A stretch of DNA of 64,000 bases from Bilifractor porci. GTDB lineage: Bacteria; Bacillota; Clostridia; Lachnospirales; Lachnospiraceae. Positions within the stretch are counted from its first letter, which is position 1, and every line of letters begins with the position of its first letter. The stretch lies in assembly GCF_009696005.1 (NCBI RefSeq), contig NZ_VUMV01000002.1:186001-250000 (forward strand), read 5' to 3'. Positions 33,641 to 44,207 of this stretch are shown piece after piece. The position numbers and the translations under genes are program-made. The notes beneath the pieces were generated by a model, which ran no database searches, was not told the origin of the DNA, and worked only from the letters and a program-made list of their open reading frames with translations.

Positions 33641-34489
33641 ATGTTGGCTGTATTCCGCGTTGAGAAAAACAAAAACTATACAGTCATGTCAAATGTTCAC
33701 CTGCGGGATCAGAACTTATCTCTCAAGGCAAAGGGACTCCTGTCACTTTTGCTGAGTCTTCCGGATGACTGGCACTACAGTATCCGGGGCCTTGCAAAGA
33801 TATCGAAGGAGAGTCCGGACGGAATCAGCTCCGGATTAAAGGAGCTGGAAAAGGCCGGGTACCTTACCAGAAGACAGATCCGGGGAGAGCATGGACGCAT
33901 GGGCCAGACAGAGTACATCATCTATGAGATGCCGCGCGCACCGTGTGAGGATTCACCGTGTACGGAAAATCCGGTCACGGCAAAACCGGATACGGAGACA
34001 CCGTGTACGGAAAGTGCCGCACAAATAAATACTGATAAAACAAATAAAGACAGATCAAATACGGAGATGAATAATAATCGATTCATTTCTTGTCAGGAGG
34101 CCGCAGAAGTCAGGGCAGATGAGATGAGAAAGGAAAGGGATGCATATCGTGATCTCATCAGGGAAAATATCTCCTATGATGCGCTGATAACAGATCATCC
34201 GGATCAGGCTGACATCGATGAGATCATTGAGATCATGCTCGATGCGGTCTGTTCCACAAAGCCGTTTATTACGGTGGGTGGGGAACAGAGGCCGGCGGAG
34301 GTGGTAAAGGCAAGGCTGCTTAAGCTGGACTGTGAGCATATCCGATATGTTCTTTCCTGCATGCGGGAAAATACGACCAGAGTGCGCAACATAAAGCAAT
34401 ATCTTCTTGCGGTCCTGTACAATGCACCGGTGACGATCAGCAATTACTACGGCGCACTGGTCAATCATGATCTGTACGGAAACAGTTAA
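33641..34489 (+). CDS. DUF6017 replication initiator-like protein
   Basis: 282 residues. The N-terminal winged helix (NYTVMSNVHLRDQNLSLKAKG, then DWHYSIRGLAKISKES and KELEKAGYLTRR) is the helix-turn-helix found in RepA/DnaD-type replication proteins of conjugative elements. A disordered Thr/Pro/Glu linker with several TE-PCTE-like repeats follows. The C-terminal 120 residues are the DUF6017 domain (ENISYDALITDHP to LYNAPVTISNYYGALV). It probably starts replication of the excised element. GAGAGGGGGTG precedes ATG. Confidence 0.82.
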   Translation: MLAVFRVEKNKNYTVMSNVHLRDQNLSLKAKGLLSLLLSLPDDWHYSIRGLAKISKESPDGISSGLKELEKAGYLTRRQIRGEHGRMGQTEYIIYEMPRAPCEDSPCTENPVTAKPDTETPCTESAAQINTDKTNKDRSNTEMNNNRFISCQEAAEVRADEMRKERDAYRDLIRENISYDALITDHPDQADIDEIIEIMLDAVCSTKPFITVGGEQRPAEVVKARLLKLDCEHIRYVLSCMRENTTRVRNIKQYLLAVLYNAPVTISNYYGALVNHDLYGNS

Positions 34490-34555
34490 CCGGAAAGCAG
34501 GGGGGGCGAAGAAATCCGTCATACCTGCTTCTTTTGATCAGGGAGGAGGAATGCC

Positions 34556-35062
34556 ATGCAGGATGAGGTCAATGAGAAGGTTGTGGTCCTGGTGATCAAT
34601 ACCGGCAGGAAGGGCCTTCACCTGACAGGCTCAATGCTGAGAGCTGCGATTCGGAAGTACATGCAGTATCTGCAGAAGCAGAAAGCCCTGGATGAAAAAT
34701 ATGCGGAGACATATCAGCCGGAAGGCAAACAGTCCATGAAGGACCTGATGAAGCAGAACTCGAAGCTTGCAAACATTGAGGTGACAGACCACAACATCAG
34801 AGACTTTGAAAGGGTGGCAAAGAAGTACAATATCGATTTTGCTCTGAAGAAGGATAAGCTGTCGGAAAAACCGCGTTATATGGTCTTTTTCAAGGCCAGG
34901 GATGTGGATGTTATGACGGCGGCCTTCAAGGAATATACGGAGCGGACGTCCCTGAAGGAGAAGAAGCCTTCGATCCGCAGGAAGCTGTATCTGTATCAGC
35001 AGAAGATCAGCCACAGAAATCGGGAGAAGGTAAAGCAGAGAGAACGGGGGCAGGAGCGATGA
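34556..35062 (+). CDS. PcfB family (DUF3801) conjugation accessory protein
   Basis: 168 residues with the DUF3801 core: NTGRKGLHLTGSMLRAAIRKYMQ, KQSMKDLMKQN, and a KPRYMVFFKARDVDVMTAAFKEY end, then a basic tail. PcfB of pCF10 binds the relaxosome and the VirD4-type coupling protein, so the downstream traG fragment is its natural partner. AGGAGGAATGCC precedes ATG. It overlaps the traG fragment by 4 bases. Confidence 0.85.
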   Translation: MQDEVNEKVVVLVINTGRKGLHLTGSMLRAAIRKYMQYLQKQKALDEKYAETYQPEGKQSMKDLMKQNSKLANIEVTDHNIRDFERVAKKYNIDFALKKDKLSEKPRYMVFFKARDVDVMTAAFKEYTERTSLKEKKPSIRRKLYLYQQKISHRNREKVKQRERGQER

Positions 35063-35354
35063 ATCCGGATTTGAAAAAGAAGCTGGTGCAGGCGGTGCCC
35101 TACGGGATCATCTGGTATCTGGTGGATAAGGTCGGATCTGTTTACAGAATTGCAGAGGGCAGTCAGGCCGGAGAAAAACTGGTCTATACGTTTCTGCATT
35201 TCGGGGATGCTTTTACAGAAAAGCTTCCGAGCTTTCATCCCCAGGACATGCTCGTTGGTCTCATCGGCGCATTGATTGTCCGTGGAATTGTTTACTACCG
35301 GAGTAAAAATGCGAAGAAGTACCGGCAGGGCGTGGAATACGGGTCCGCCAGATG
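35059..35354 (+). pseudogene. N-terminal fragment of VirD4/TraG coupling protein
   Basis: About 98 residues of a type IV coupling protein: membrane spans near 10-30 and 65-80 and the family motif EYGSAR at the end. In intact proteins a W-G follows and then the Walker A ATPase. Here the frame runs into antisense phage polymerase sequence at about 35354 and ends at 35448 with unrelated residues. It has no ATPase domain and cannot work in DNA transfer. The break marks the junction of two elements. Confidence 0.88.
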
Positions 35355-36793
35355 TCGAGCGCTCCCATCGCCTTCAGAGCGCCGACGGAGCCGCCATAGC
35401 CGCAGGCGAGAACCGCGATCTTACCTTTCTGCCGGAGCTCACCGTTGACGCCGTGTTTGACGACCGGCTTATGGAACATCGCTGATGCCGTAGCACAATA
35501 GATATCTTCTCCTCTGGCAAAGGAGTCCATCGTATGCTGTTCACCAGAGAGATAAGCCAGGACTCTTGCCTCGATGGAAGAGAAGTCGCTGACGATGAAT
35601 TTCATGCCAGGACGGGGAATAAAAGCAGTCCGGATCAGCTCGGACAGAACGTTCGGAACGGAATCATAGAGAAGATCAAGAGAGTCATAGTCACCGTTTT
35701 TTACGAGGGCTCTTGCCTCCGCCAGATCCGGCATGTGGTTCTGAGGAAGGTTCTGTAACTGAATCAGCCGCCCGGAGAATCGTCCACTGCGGTTTGCCCC
35801 ATAGAACTGGAACATTCCTCTTGCTCTGTGGTCCCGACAGGCAGCGTTCTGCATGGCCTGATACTTCTTTACCGAGGATTTGGCAATCTGCTGACGGAGC
35901 ATTAACACTTCCTTCAGATCATCCGGAGCAGTTTCCAGAAGGGATGCCACAGCCTTCTTGCCAAGGGTATCTGTCTTAAGGCCGTGGGCACTCAGCCAGT
36001 CCTTCATCTGCACGACAGAGTTCGGATTGGAAAGACCGGTCAGCTTTTTGAGCTTCTCGGTAAGAGAGGCTCTTGACCGGCTGTCAATTGCAATGGCCTG
36101 TTCTGCCATCTCAAGGTCTACAAGAATGCCCCTGTCGTTGATCTCCTGATCGATGTGGTATTCCTCCCAGACCGATTCCGGGACAGGGAAGTTACGCAGG
36201 TGCTTTTTGATGGACATTTCCACCTCGACATCGCGGCGGTTGTATTTCTTAAAGACCTCCCATTTATCCGGTGCGTCAGAGGGGAGATTCCTTGTTCTGC
36301 CGCCGTTCGTCTTTGTCGGCTTGCACGGAGTGCAGAAGTAGCGGAGGAGTTCCTTGCCTTCTGCCATTTTCTGTTCTTCGAGATCTAATGCCTCGCCGAC
36401 GCCTTTCAGAGAGAGGGGAAGGCCAAGATAGGCAGACCAGATCATGGAACAGCGCCAGGATGCCGGGTCGAGGTAATTTCGGACGCTGTCTTCCGGAATA
36501 CTGTAGGTGACAAAGCGCTCCGGGTAATATTTTCTAAGATATGCGGAAAGACAGATCCGCTCAAAGCTTGCATTAAATGCCCACTTTGTCACTGTTTCGT
36601 CTGTTAGTGCGTCCAGAACATCTTCAGGAACAGTATCGCCGGCAGTCAGATCCAGGACGGTTACCGGATCATCATCTCTGGCAAATCCGAAGAGAAGAAT
36701 CTCAAAGGCCGGACTTTCCGTGTACCGGTACACGCCGGACTTGTTCAGATCGACGTCTGAGAATGTTTCGAGATCGATACTAAGTGATTTCAT
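35355..36793 (-). pseudogene. Phage family A DNA polymerase, C-terminally truncated
   Basis: About 480 residues of a polymerase I-type enzyme of Clostridial phages. It begins with a 3'-5' exonuclease domain (KSLSIDLETFSDVDL, then WAFNASFERICL), and the polymerase part reaches motif A (FIVSDFSSIEARVLAYLSG) and CGYGGSVGALKAMGA. Motif C and the rest are missing: at about 35355 the frame enters the antisense of traG. Full-length relatives have about 640 residues. Lack of the palm aspartate of motif C should make it inactive. Part of a minus-strand phage replication cassette with DUF2815 and DUF2800 genes. Confidence 0.88.
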
Positions 36794-36815
36794 AATGTGT
36801 CTCCATAAAAAATGA

Positions 36816-36841
36816 GCGGCGGGAATTCTGCCTCCCGCCGC
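36816..36841 (-). terminator. Hairpin between the phage membrane protein and polymerase genes
   Basis: A 9-base GC-rich stem (36816-36824 with 36833-36841) is followed on the minus strand by TCATTTTTT. It could be a terminator or attenuator ahead of the polymerase gene. Confidence 0.5.
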
Positions 36842-36867
36842 CGTTACATGTTTCCGTTATTCAGTTG

Positions 36868-37131
36868 TCAGTGTTTCAGATCTTCGAGAGAAGCCATGCG
36901 CCTTTCGTGGTATTCTTTATCCCACTGCTGCTTTTGCGCTGCGAATTCCTTGTCACGCTCTGCGGCGGCTGCCTGATTTTTCATCTTCTGATCGTGCGGT
37001 TCCTTCTCATACGTATCGTCGCGCTTGGTATTCCGGATGGAGATCACGACCATAGGGATCGTGAGGCCCAGTCCGCCGAGCCCGAAGAGGGCGTAGATGA
37101 TGTAGAGAACCGTATCAAGAATGTCTTTCAT
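36868..37131 (-). CDS. Small phage membrane protein
   Basis: 87 residues: one N-terminal membrane span (LDTVLYIIYALFGLGGLGLTI, extending to MVVISI), then a charged coiled region rich in Glu, Lys and Gln (NQAAAAERDKEFAAQKQQWD). It lies between DUF2815 and the polymerase in the phage cassette, 18 bases after DUF2815. No family recognised; the shape (span plus coiled coil) is all that can be said. Confidence 0.6.
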   Translation of the reverse strand: MKDILDTVLYIIYALFGLGGLGLTIPMVVISIRNTKRDDTYEKEPHDQKMKNQAAAAERDKEFAAQKQQWDKEYHERRMASLEDLKH

Positions 37132-37149
37132 ATCGCTGCCTTTCTGCTA

Positions 37150-37710
37150 TCAGCCAAGAAAATCATCATCGCCGGTGTTATCGGAGAAGTCGGAGAAATC
37201 ATCAGCAGCACTGCTATGACCACCGAGAGGCTCTCCGTCCCTGATCTTCTGAATGTTACCAAGACCACAGGCCACGCCCTTGTTTCCGTTGGAGTTGAAA
37301 GCGTAGAAAGTGACAGATACCCTTGCATAGCAGCCGCTGTAAACTTCGCTGCGATCAAGAATCGGCTGAACATGAGCATCAACGATCTGGGGCGGAGTGG
37401 TGCTGTTGGCATTGACGAAGAAGCTGTCCTTGTAGGCCTCGTCATCACGCTCAATATCACCGTCGCGGAGAGGAAGCTTGATCGCAGCCTTGTTCGGCTT
37501 CTTGCCGCCGAACTTGCTGATACCGTCCTCGATAGCGGCATCGACGGCCTTGTTGATGGCGTCAATCGTCTTCTTGTCGGACTTCGGGATGATCAGCGAA
37601 ACGCTGTACTTTTCCTTGCCTCCGTTGATGGACTTCGGTTCCCATACATTTGCATAAGAGAGTCTTACGATACCGGTTACGACTTTTGTGGGATTCTGAT
37701 TGGTTGACAT
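37150..37710 (-). CDS. DUF2815 phage single-strand DNA-binding-like protein
   Basis: 186 residues. The sequence matches the DUF2815 pattern: VVTGIVRLSYANVWEPKSI, KYSVSLIIPKSDKKTI, LPLRDGDIERDDEAYKDSFF, YSGCYARVSVTFYAFN, and a very acidic tail (DDFSDFSDNTGDDDF) like the C-terminus of SSB proteins. Members are thought to bind single-stranded DNA in phage replication, in agreement with the polymerase next door. AGGAGG precedes ATG on the minus strand. Confidence 0.88.
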   Translation of the reverse strand: MSTNQNPTKVVTGIVRLSYANVWEPKSINGGKEKYSVSLIIPKSDKKTIDAINKAVDAAIEDGISKFGGKKPNKAAIKLPLRDGDIERDDEAYKDSFFVNANSTTPPQIVDAHVQPILDRSEVYSGCYARVSVTFYAFNSNGNKGVACGLGNIQKIRDGEPLGGHSSAADDFSDFSDNTGDDDFLG

Positions 37711-37712
37711 AA

Positions 37713-38565
37713 TTAAATTTCCTCCTTGAATTCATCATGAACATCATTTGCTATTAATTCCGGCCTCTTGTCCGTTCTCGGCACGAGTGTCGGTTTGCCC
37801 GGCGGCTTCATCACAAGTCCGCCAAGGACTTCATGGAACGTTTTCTTACCCATCAGGCGTTCCATTTCCGTGATAGGGATGAGGCTTCTCCTGTAAATGT
37901 CGGTATAGCCGGCATTCTTCGCGGCCTCTGATACAGCCTGCTCATCTGTATACTTTCTCTTTGAGCGTCCCTCGACCAGTTTGTAGGTTCTCCACTTCTT
38001 TCCATGCTCGGCTGCTTCATCTGTGGCATACTGCATCAGATCTTCAGCCCATTTCATCAGTGGATCGAGATCGGGAAGGATCTCATCAATCTCTTCATCC
38101 GAGAGGAGGGGTGGCTTCTGGAATTCGTACTTTGCGAGAGCGAGCTGCTTTTCGGCTCTTGCACGGCACTTGACTGCTGCTTTGCAAAAGCGGCACCAGT
38201 CGCCGGAGCAGTAATCGCCGAGTCCTTCATTGGCCAGAGCAACTTTAGGTTTTAAGACTTCATCTGCCCATTCCCTGAGGTGTGATACCGTGGTGTTCCA
38301 AGTCGAAATATTGTCTCGTCTCGGCTGGAAGATGGTCAGCGATACTTCCTCGAAGTTGTACAGATCTCCGAAGAGATCCAGTGCGCCGAGTGCATAGAGC
38401 ATCATCTGCGGGTTTTCTTCTGACTCCACGAGCACTCCCTGACCGTACTTCAGATCAATGACATGCATCCTGTTATCGGAAACAATGATGCAGTCGCTGG
38501 TCCCGAAGCCATGCGGAATGTAAGCTGAAAGGTCAAGTTCGATCTCCGTGTAAGCCTGTATTAAC
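37713..38565 (-). pseudogene. DUF2800 (PD-(D/E)XK nuclease-like) protein, N-terminally truncated
   Basis: About 284 residues remain. A PD-(D/E)XK-type core is visible (YIPHGFGTSDCIIVSDN, then HVIDLKYGQGV with D and K residues), followed by a cysteine set (CSGDWCRFCKAAVKC) that suggests a Cas4/AddB-like Fe-S site. The frame is open upstream of the first methionine (38468) to 38565, where the terminal sequence of an IS21 element begins, so the insertion removed the start. Found in phages beside DUF2815 and DNA polymerase. Confidence 0.85.
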
Positions 38566-38610
38566 TGTCAAGTAGAAATGTACAAAAAATCCTAAATAAA
38601 AATGTACAGT

Positions 38611-40654
<2,044 letters not shown>

Positions 40655-40732
40655 GCCTCCTTTATCAGCTTTTACGATGATACCATTTGTACATTTTTAT
40701 TCCGGAACTTTTGTACATATTTAATTATGACA

Positions 40733-41346
40733 TAGCATGTGTGATAGCAGTCAGAAGCGAAGCGAGTGCAAAACGTGTCATGCGGACGGTCACGGACTGG
40801 ATACAGAGGAAACTCGGGCTAAAGGTAAACACGACCAAGACCCATATCACGAGACCAACGAAGCTGAAATATCTTGGCTTCGGCTTCTACATGGACAGCA
40901 AAGCGAATGAATGGAAATGCAGACCACATCAGGATTCTGTGAAAAAGTTCAAGAGCAGACTGAAAGAGCTGACCTGTCGAAAAATGCCTGGAACGGTCAC
41001 AAGTAAGATTGCCAAAATCAACCAAGTGACAAGAGGGTGGATTAACTACTACGCCCTTGGCTCCATGAAAGCAGCGATGACAGAAATTGACGCACATTTA
41101 AGGACAAGGCTTCGTGTTATCATCTGGAAACAGTGGAAAGTACCGAAGAAGCGAGAATGGGGGTTGCTTAAATTGGGAATAGACCCATACAGGGCAAAAC
41201 GAACGTCACAATGGGGCGACCATTATCAATTCGTAGCCACTAAATCATGTCTGAGTCGAGCAGTATCGAAAGCTGTGCTTGCAAAAGCAGGACTCATCAG
41301 CTGTCTCGACTATTACAATGAGCGCCACGCTTTGAAGTTATGTTGA
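40733..41346 (+). pseudogene. Group II intron reverse transcriptase/maturase, C-terminal fragment
   Basis: About 204 residues. The fragment begins at CVIAVRSEASAKRV, immediately after the place where intact proteins have the catalytic YADD motif, so the reverse transcriptase active site is lost. It keeps the thumb/maturase region (KLKYLGFGFYM, then the GIIM domain with TRGWINYYALGSM) and an HNH-less end (SCLDYYNERHALKLC). The N-terminal half was removed by the IS21 element. It cannot reverse-transcribe. Confidence 0.9.
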
Positions 41347-41411
41347 ACCGCCGTATGCCGAACGGCATGTACGGTGGTGTGAGAGGGGAGAGAAAATCTC
41401 CCCTACTCGAT
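40733..41411 (+). mobile_element. 3' remnant of a group II intron with domains V and VI
   Basis: After the maturase stop, GAACCGCCGTATGCC at 41345 with the complementary GGCATGTACGGTGG arm forms a domain V-like catalytic hairpin. GGGGAGA-GAAAA-TCTCCCC at 41384-41404 forms the domain VI stem, and the intron ends CTACTCGAT at 41411, typical of this class. The 5' part with domains I-IV is missing, so it cannot self-splice. Confidence 0.8.
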
Positions 41412-41574
41412 TGTTTTAATGCATCTTGGTTCATATATTATGCATCTTAGTAATGCTCATATAGACATATAGATAAATATACGATAAAACAAAAACAGAT
41501 ATATAAAATCTTTATATATGTTGTTGCTTCTGCTGCTAAACATAGTAGATCAGATTGAGATAAAGGAGAACAAA

Positions 41575-42486
41575 ATGGGATCAGATATCATAAAAATAAG
41601 TCATTTAACCAAGAACTTCGGTGATATAAAAGCTGTTAATGACCTGAATTTCAAGGTTAAAAGAGGAGAACTGTTTGCTTTCCTCGGCGTTAATGGCGCT
41701 GGAAAGAGCACAACAATTTCTATTATATGTGGTCAACTTCACAAGGATAGTGGAAGTGTGGAGATTGATGGAGTAGCTGCTGAAAAGCTGGGAAATGAGC
41801 TGGGTAAGAAACTGGGAATAGTATTTCAGGATAGTGTGCTGGATAAACCACTTACTGTAAGAGAAAACTTGAAAAGCAGGGCTGCGCTCTATGGAATCAC
41901 TGGAAAGGAATTTGATGTGAGGCTTGGGGAGCTTACAGGACTTCTTGGATTTGAAGATTATATAAACAGACCTGTTGGTAAATTGTCAGGAGGACAGCGT
42001 AGAAGAATTGATATAGCCAGAGCGTTGTTTCATAAGCCTGAAATACTGATTTTGGATGAACCGACCACAGGTCTTGATCCGCAGACCAGAAGGAGAATCT
42101 GGGAAGTTATTGAAAAACTAAGAACAGATGAGAATCTTACAATTTTTCTTACAACACATTATATGGAGGAAGCTGCTAATGCGGGATATGTCGTAATCCT
42201 TGATAAAGGAAGCATAGTAGCTGAAGGAACACCATTTGAATTAAAGAGCGCCTATGTGCAGGATACAGTATCAATCTATGGTGTGACAGAAGATGAAATG
42301 AAGTCTTTGGGTATGAAGTATAAGGTAATAAAGGACGGATATCAGATAAAAATAGGAAATACCATTGAAGCAACAAAGCTTATAGTTAAACATCAGGATA
42401 TATTTAGAGATTACGAGGTAGTAAAAGGCGGAATGGATGATGTATTTCTTGCGGTAACAGGCAAGGTGCTGGGAGGCGAAAACTAA
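41575..42486 (+). CDS. ABC transporter ATP-binding protein (DrrA-like)
   Basis: 303 residues from ATG at 41575, preceded by AAAGGAG; the open frame upstream lacks a site. Walker A is GVNGAGKST, the signature LSGGQRRRIDIARAL, Walker B ILILDEPTTGLD, the H-loop TTHYMEEA. The C-terminal end (GGMDDVFLAVTGKV) is the DrrA/CcmA type found in ABC-2 exporters of antibiotics. Its stop overlaps the permease start, so the two form one exporter. AT-rich codon use differs from the backbone. Confidence 0.93.
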   Translation: MGSDIIKISHLTKNFGDIKAVNDLNFKVKRGELFAFLGVNGAGKSTTISIICGQLHKDSGSVEIDGVAAEKLGNELGKKLGIVFQDSVLDKPLTVRENLKSRAALYGITGKEFDVRLGELTGLLGFEDYINRPVGKLSGGQRRRIDIARALFHKPEILILDEPTTGLDPQTRRRIWEVIEKLRTDENLTIFLTTHYMEEAANAGYVVILDKGSIVAEGTPFELKSAYVQDTVSIYGVTEDEMKSLGMKYKVIKDGYQIKIGNTIEATKLIVKHQDIFRDYEVVKGGMDDVFLAVTGKVLGGEN

Positions 42487-43385
42487 TGAAGGCAGTTATT
42501 TCTCTTATGAACAGGAACAGGAAATTATTTTTCAGGGATAAAGGAATGTTTTTCTCATCTCTGATTACACCTATTATTCTGATTGTGCTGTATGTCACAT
42601 TTTTAGCAAAGGTCTATAAAGATTCTTTTACATCAGCATTTCCGGAAGGATTTACGATTGCGGAAAAGTTGATTGATGGGACAGTTGCATCCCAGCTAGT
42701 TGCCGCTCTCTTAGCAGTAAGCTGTGTAACAGTTACATTCTGCGTGAATCTTACAATGGTGCAGGATAAGGCGAATGGTGCAAGGAAGGATTTCAATGTT
42801 TCCCCGATAAGCCGCTCAAAGATATATCTTGGATATTTCCTTGCAACAGTACTGAATTCATTGCTGGTAAATGGGCTGGCACTTGTGATCGGACTTCTTT
42901 ACATAGGAAAAATGGGCTGGTATTTAAGCTGTGTGGATGTGCTTTGGATTATCTTTGATGAGCTTCTTCTTGTGCTATTTGGAAGTACACTTTCAAGCAT
43001 TATAAGCTATCCGCTTGCCACGCAGGGGCAGATGTCAGCAGTAGGAACGATTGTCAGTGCAGGCTATGGCTTTATCTGTGGAGCATATATGCCAATCTCT
43101 AATTTTGGCTCTGGATTGCAGAAAGCATTGTCATATCTTCCGGGGACTTATGGAACTTCACTTATTAAGAATCATATGCTCCGTGGCATATTTGAGGAGA
43201 TGGAGAGTGAGAAACTTCCGAAGGAGCTGATAACGGCAATCAGGGAAACGTTAGACTGCAATCCGCAGTTTCATGGAAATGTAGTAAATACAACACAGAT
43301 GATCGTTATTATGGCAGGCAGTATCGTGGTATTGGGAGCAGTTTTTCTTGTTATGACTTGTCTGCCGGAAAAAGAAAACAGGTAA
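42486..43385 (+). CDS. ABC-2 type permease
   Basis: 299 residues with six predicted spans: one near 25-45, then 70-95, 110-135, 145-170, 175-200 and a final one near 270-290. The FFRDKGMFFSSLITPIIL start and LSYLPGTYGTSLIKNHML segment are typical of ABC-2 exporters. It pairs with the upstream ATPase (start overlaps its stop by one base). Likely exports a drug or peptide; substrate unknown. Confidence 0.9.
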   Translation: MKAVISLMNRNRKLFFRDKGMFFSSLITPIILIVLYVTFLAKVYKDSFTSAFPEGFTIAEKLIDGTVASQLVAALLAVSCVTVTFCVNLTMVQDKANGARKDFNVSPISRSKIYLGYFLATVLNSLLVNGLALVIGLLYIGKMGWYLSCVDVLWIIFDELLLVLFGSTLSSIISYPLATQGQMSAVGTIVSAGYGFICGAYMPISNFGSGLQKALSYLPGTYGTSLIKNHMLRGIFEEMESEKLPKELITAIRETLDCNPQFHGNVVNTTQMIVIMAGSIVVLGAVFLVMTCLPEKENR

Positions 43386-43389
43386 AGAA

Positions 43390-43473
43390 GCATAGAAAAG
43401 CTGGAAAAAGAAGAGGCTGATAAGATTAACAGGAAAATCGAAGAACGTCGTAGAAAAAAGAACGATGAGTAAA
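43390..43473 (+). pseudogene. Possible remnant of a charged-helix protein end
   Basis: In the 116 bases between the two transporter pairs a short frame reads SIEKLEKEEADKINRKIEERR and ends KKNDE-stop. The composition looks coding, but there is no start codon or ribosome-binding site. Probably the tail of a deleted gene. Confidence 0.35.
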
Positions 43474-43501
43474 AAAGAATTTTGAAAATGAGGAAAATGA
43501 T

Positions 43502-44206
43502 ATGTTAAGAATTGAACATCTGACAAAGAAATATGGTGATAAAACAGCAGTAGACGATTTGAATTTGCATATACAGAAGGGTGAAATCTATGGGTTTATC
43601 GGTCATAATGGAGCCGGTAAAACAACCACATTAAAGTCTGTTGTGGGAATTTTGCAGTTTGACCGGGGTGAAATTTACATAGGCGGTGAGTCCGTCAAAG
43701 AACAGCCATTGAAATGTAAGAGCAAAATTGCATATATCCCGGATAATCCCGACCTTTATGATTATATGACAGGAATCAAGTATCTGAATTTTATAGCAGA
43801 TATTTTTAAGGTCAGTGCGGCGGATAGAAAAGAGCGTATTCACAAATATGCTGATTTGTTTGAAATTACAGATGAACTGGCGCAGCCGATTGCTGCATAT
43901 TCACATGGAATGAAGCAGAAGCTGGCGATTATTTCAGCATGGCTTCATGAACCGGAGCTTATTATCATGGATGAACCATTTGTAGGACTTGATCCTAAGG
44001 CATCACACTTGTTAAAAGAAATGATGCGTGCGTTTTGCGATAATGGCGGAGCAATCTTTTTCTCAACGCATGTACTTGAAGTTGCAGAAAAATTATGCGA
44101 CAAGGTTGCTATTATCAAAGGCGGTAAGTTAATCAGACAGGGAACTATGGATGAGGTCAAGGGAGATGAGTCTCTGGAAGATGTATTCCTGGAATTGGAG
44201 AAGTAG
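43502..44206 (+). CDS. ABC transporter ATP-binding protein, second exporter
   Basis: 234 residues. Walker A is GHNGAGKTT, Walker B LIIMDEPFVGLD, and the H-loop is STHVLEVA. The signature is SHGMKQKLAI, the shortened form of ABC-2-type ATPases of the bacitracin/EcsA kind. GAGGAAAATGAT lies before ATG. Next gene starts 2 bases after the stop, so the 533-residue permease is its partner. Confidence 0.93.
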   Translation: MLRIEHLTKKYGDKTAVDDLNLHIQKGEIYGFIGHNGAGKTTTLKSVVGILQFDRGEIYIGGESVKEQPLKCKSKIAYIPDNPDLYDYMTGIKYLNFIADIFKVSAADRKERIHKYADLFEITDELAQPIAAYSHGMKQKLAIISAWLHEPELIIMDEPFVGLDPKASHLLKEMMRAFCDNGGAIFFSTHVLEVAEKLCDKVAIIKGGKLIRQGTMDEVKGDESLEDVFLELEK

Positions 44207-44207
44207 G

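Larger units (their letters stand above)
30228..35354 (+). mobile_element. 5' fragment of an integrative conjugative element
   Basis: Between lysS and 35354 all genes belong to the accessory and replication front of Lachnospiraceae conjugative elements: two DUF6462 proteins, a small membrane protein, a DUF4428/SHOCT protein, small Cys-rich proteins, a DUF6017 replication protein, PcfB/DUF3801 and the start of VirD4/TraG. No integrase, relaxase or mating-pore gene is present. Two direct copies of TTTGACATCAA (30228-30238, 30239-30249) near the lysS end may be integrase arm sites. The fragment stops abruptly inside traG, so it cannot transfer by itself. The exact left boundary is not defined. 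Confidence 0.7.
35355..38565 (-). mobile_element. Phage replication cassette fragment
   Basis: Minus-strand order DUF2800, DUF2815, small membrane protein, DNA polymerase A is a standard early-gene run of Clostridial siphophages and related elements. Both ends are cut: the polymerase at the traG junction, the DUF2800 gene by the IS21 element. Confidence 0.8.
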
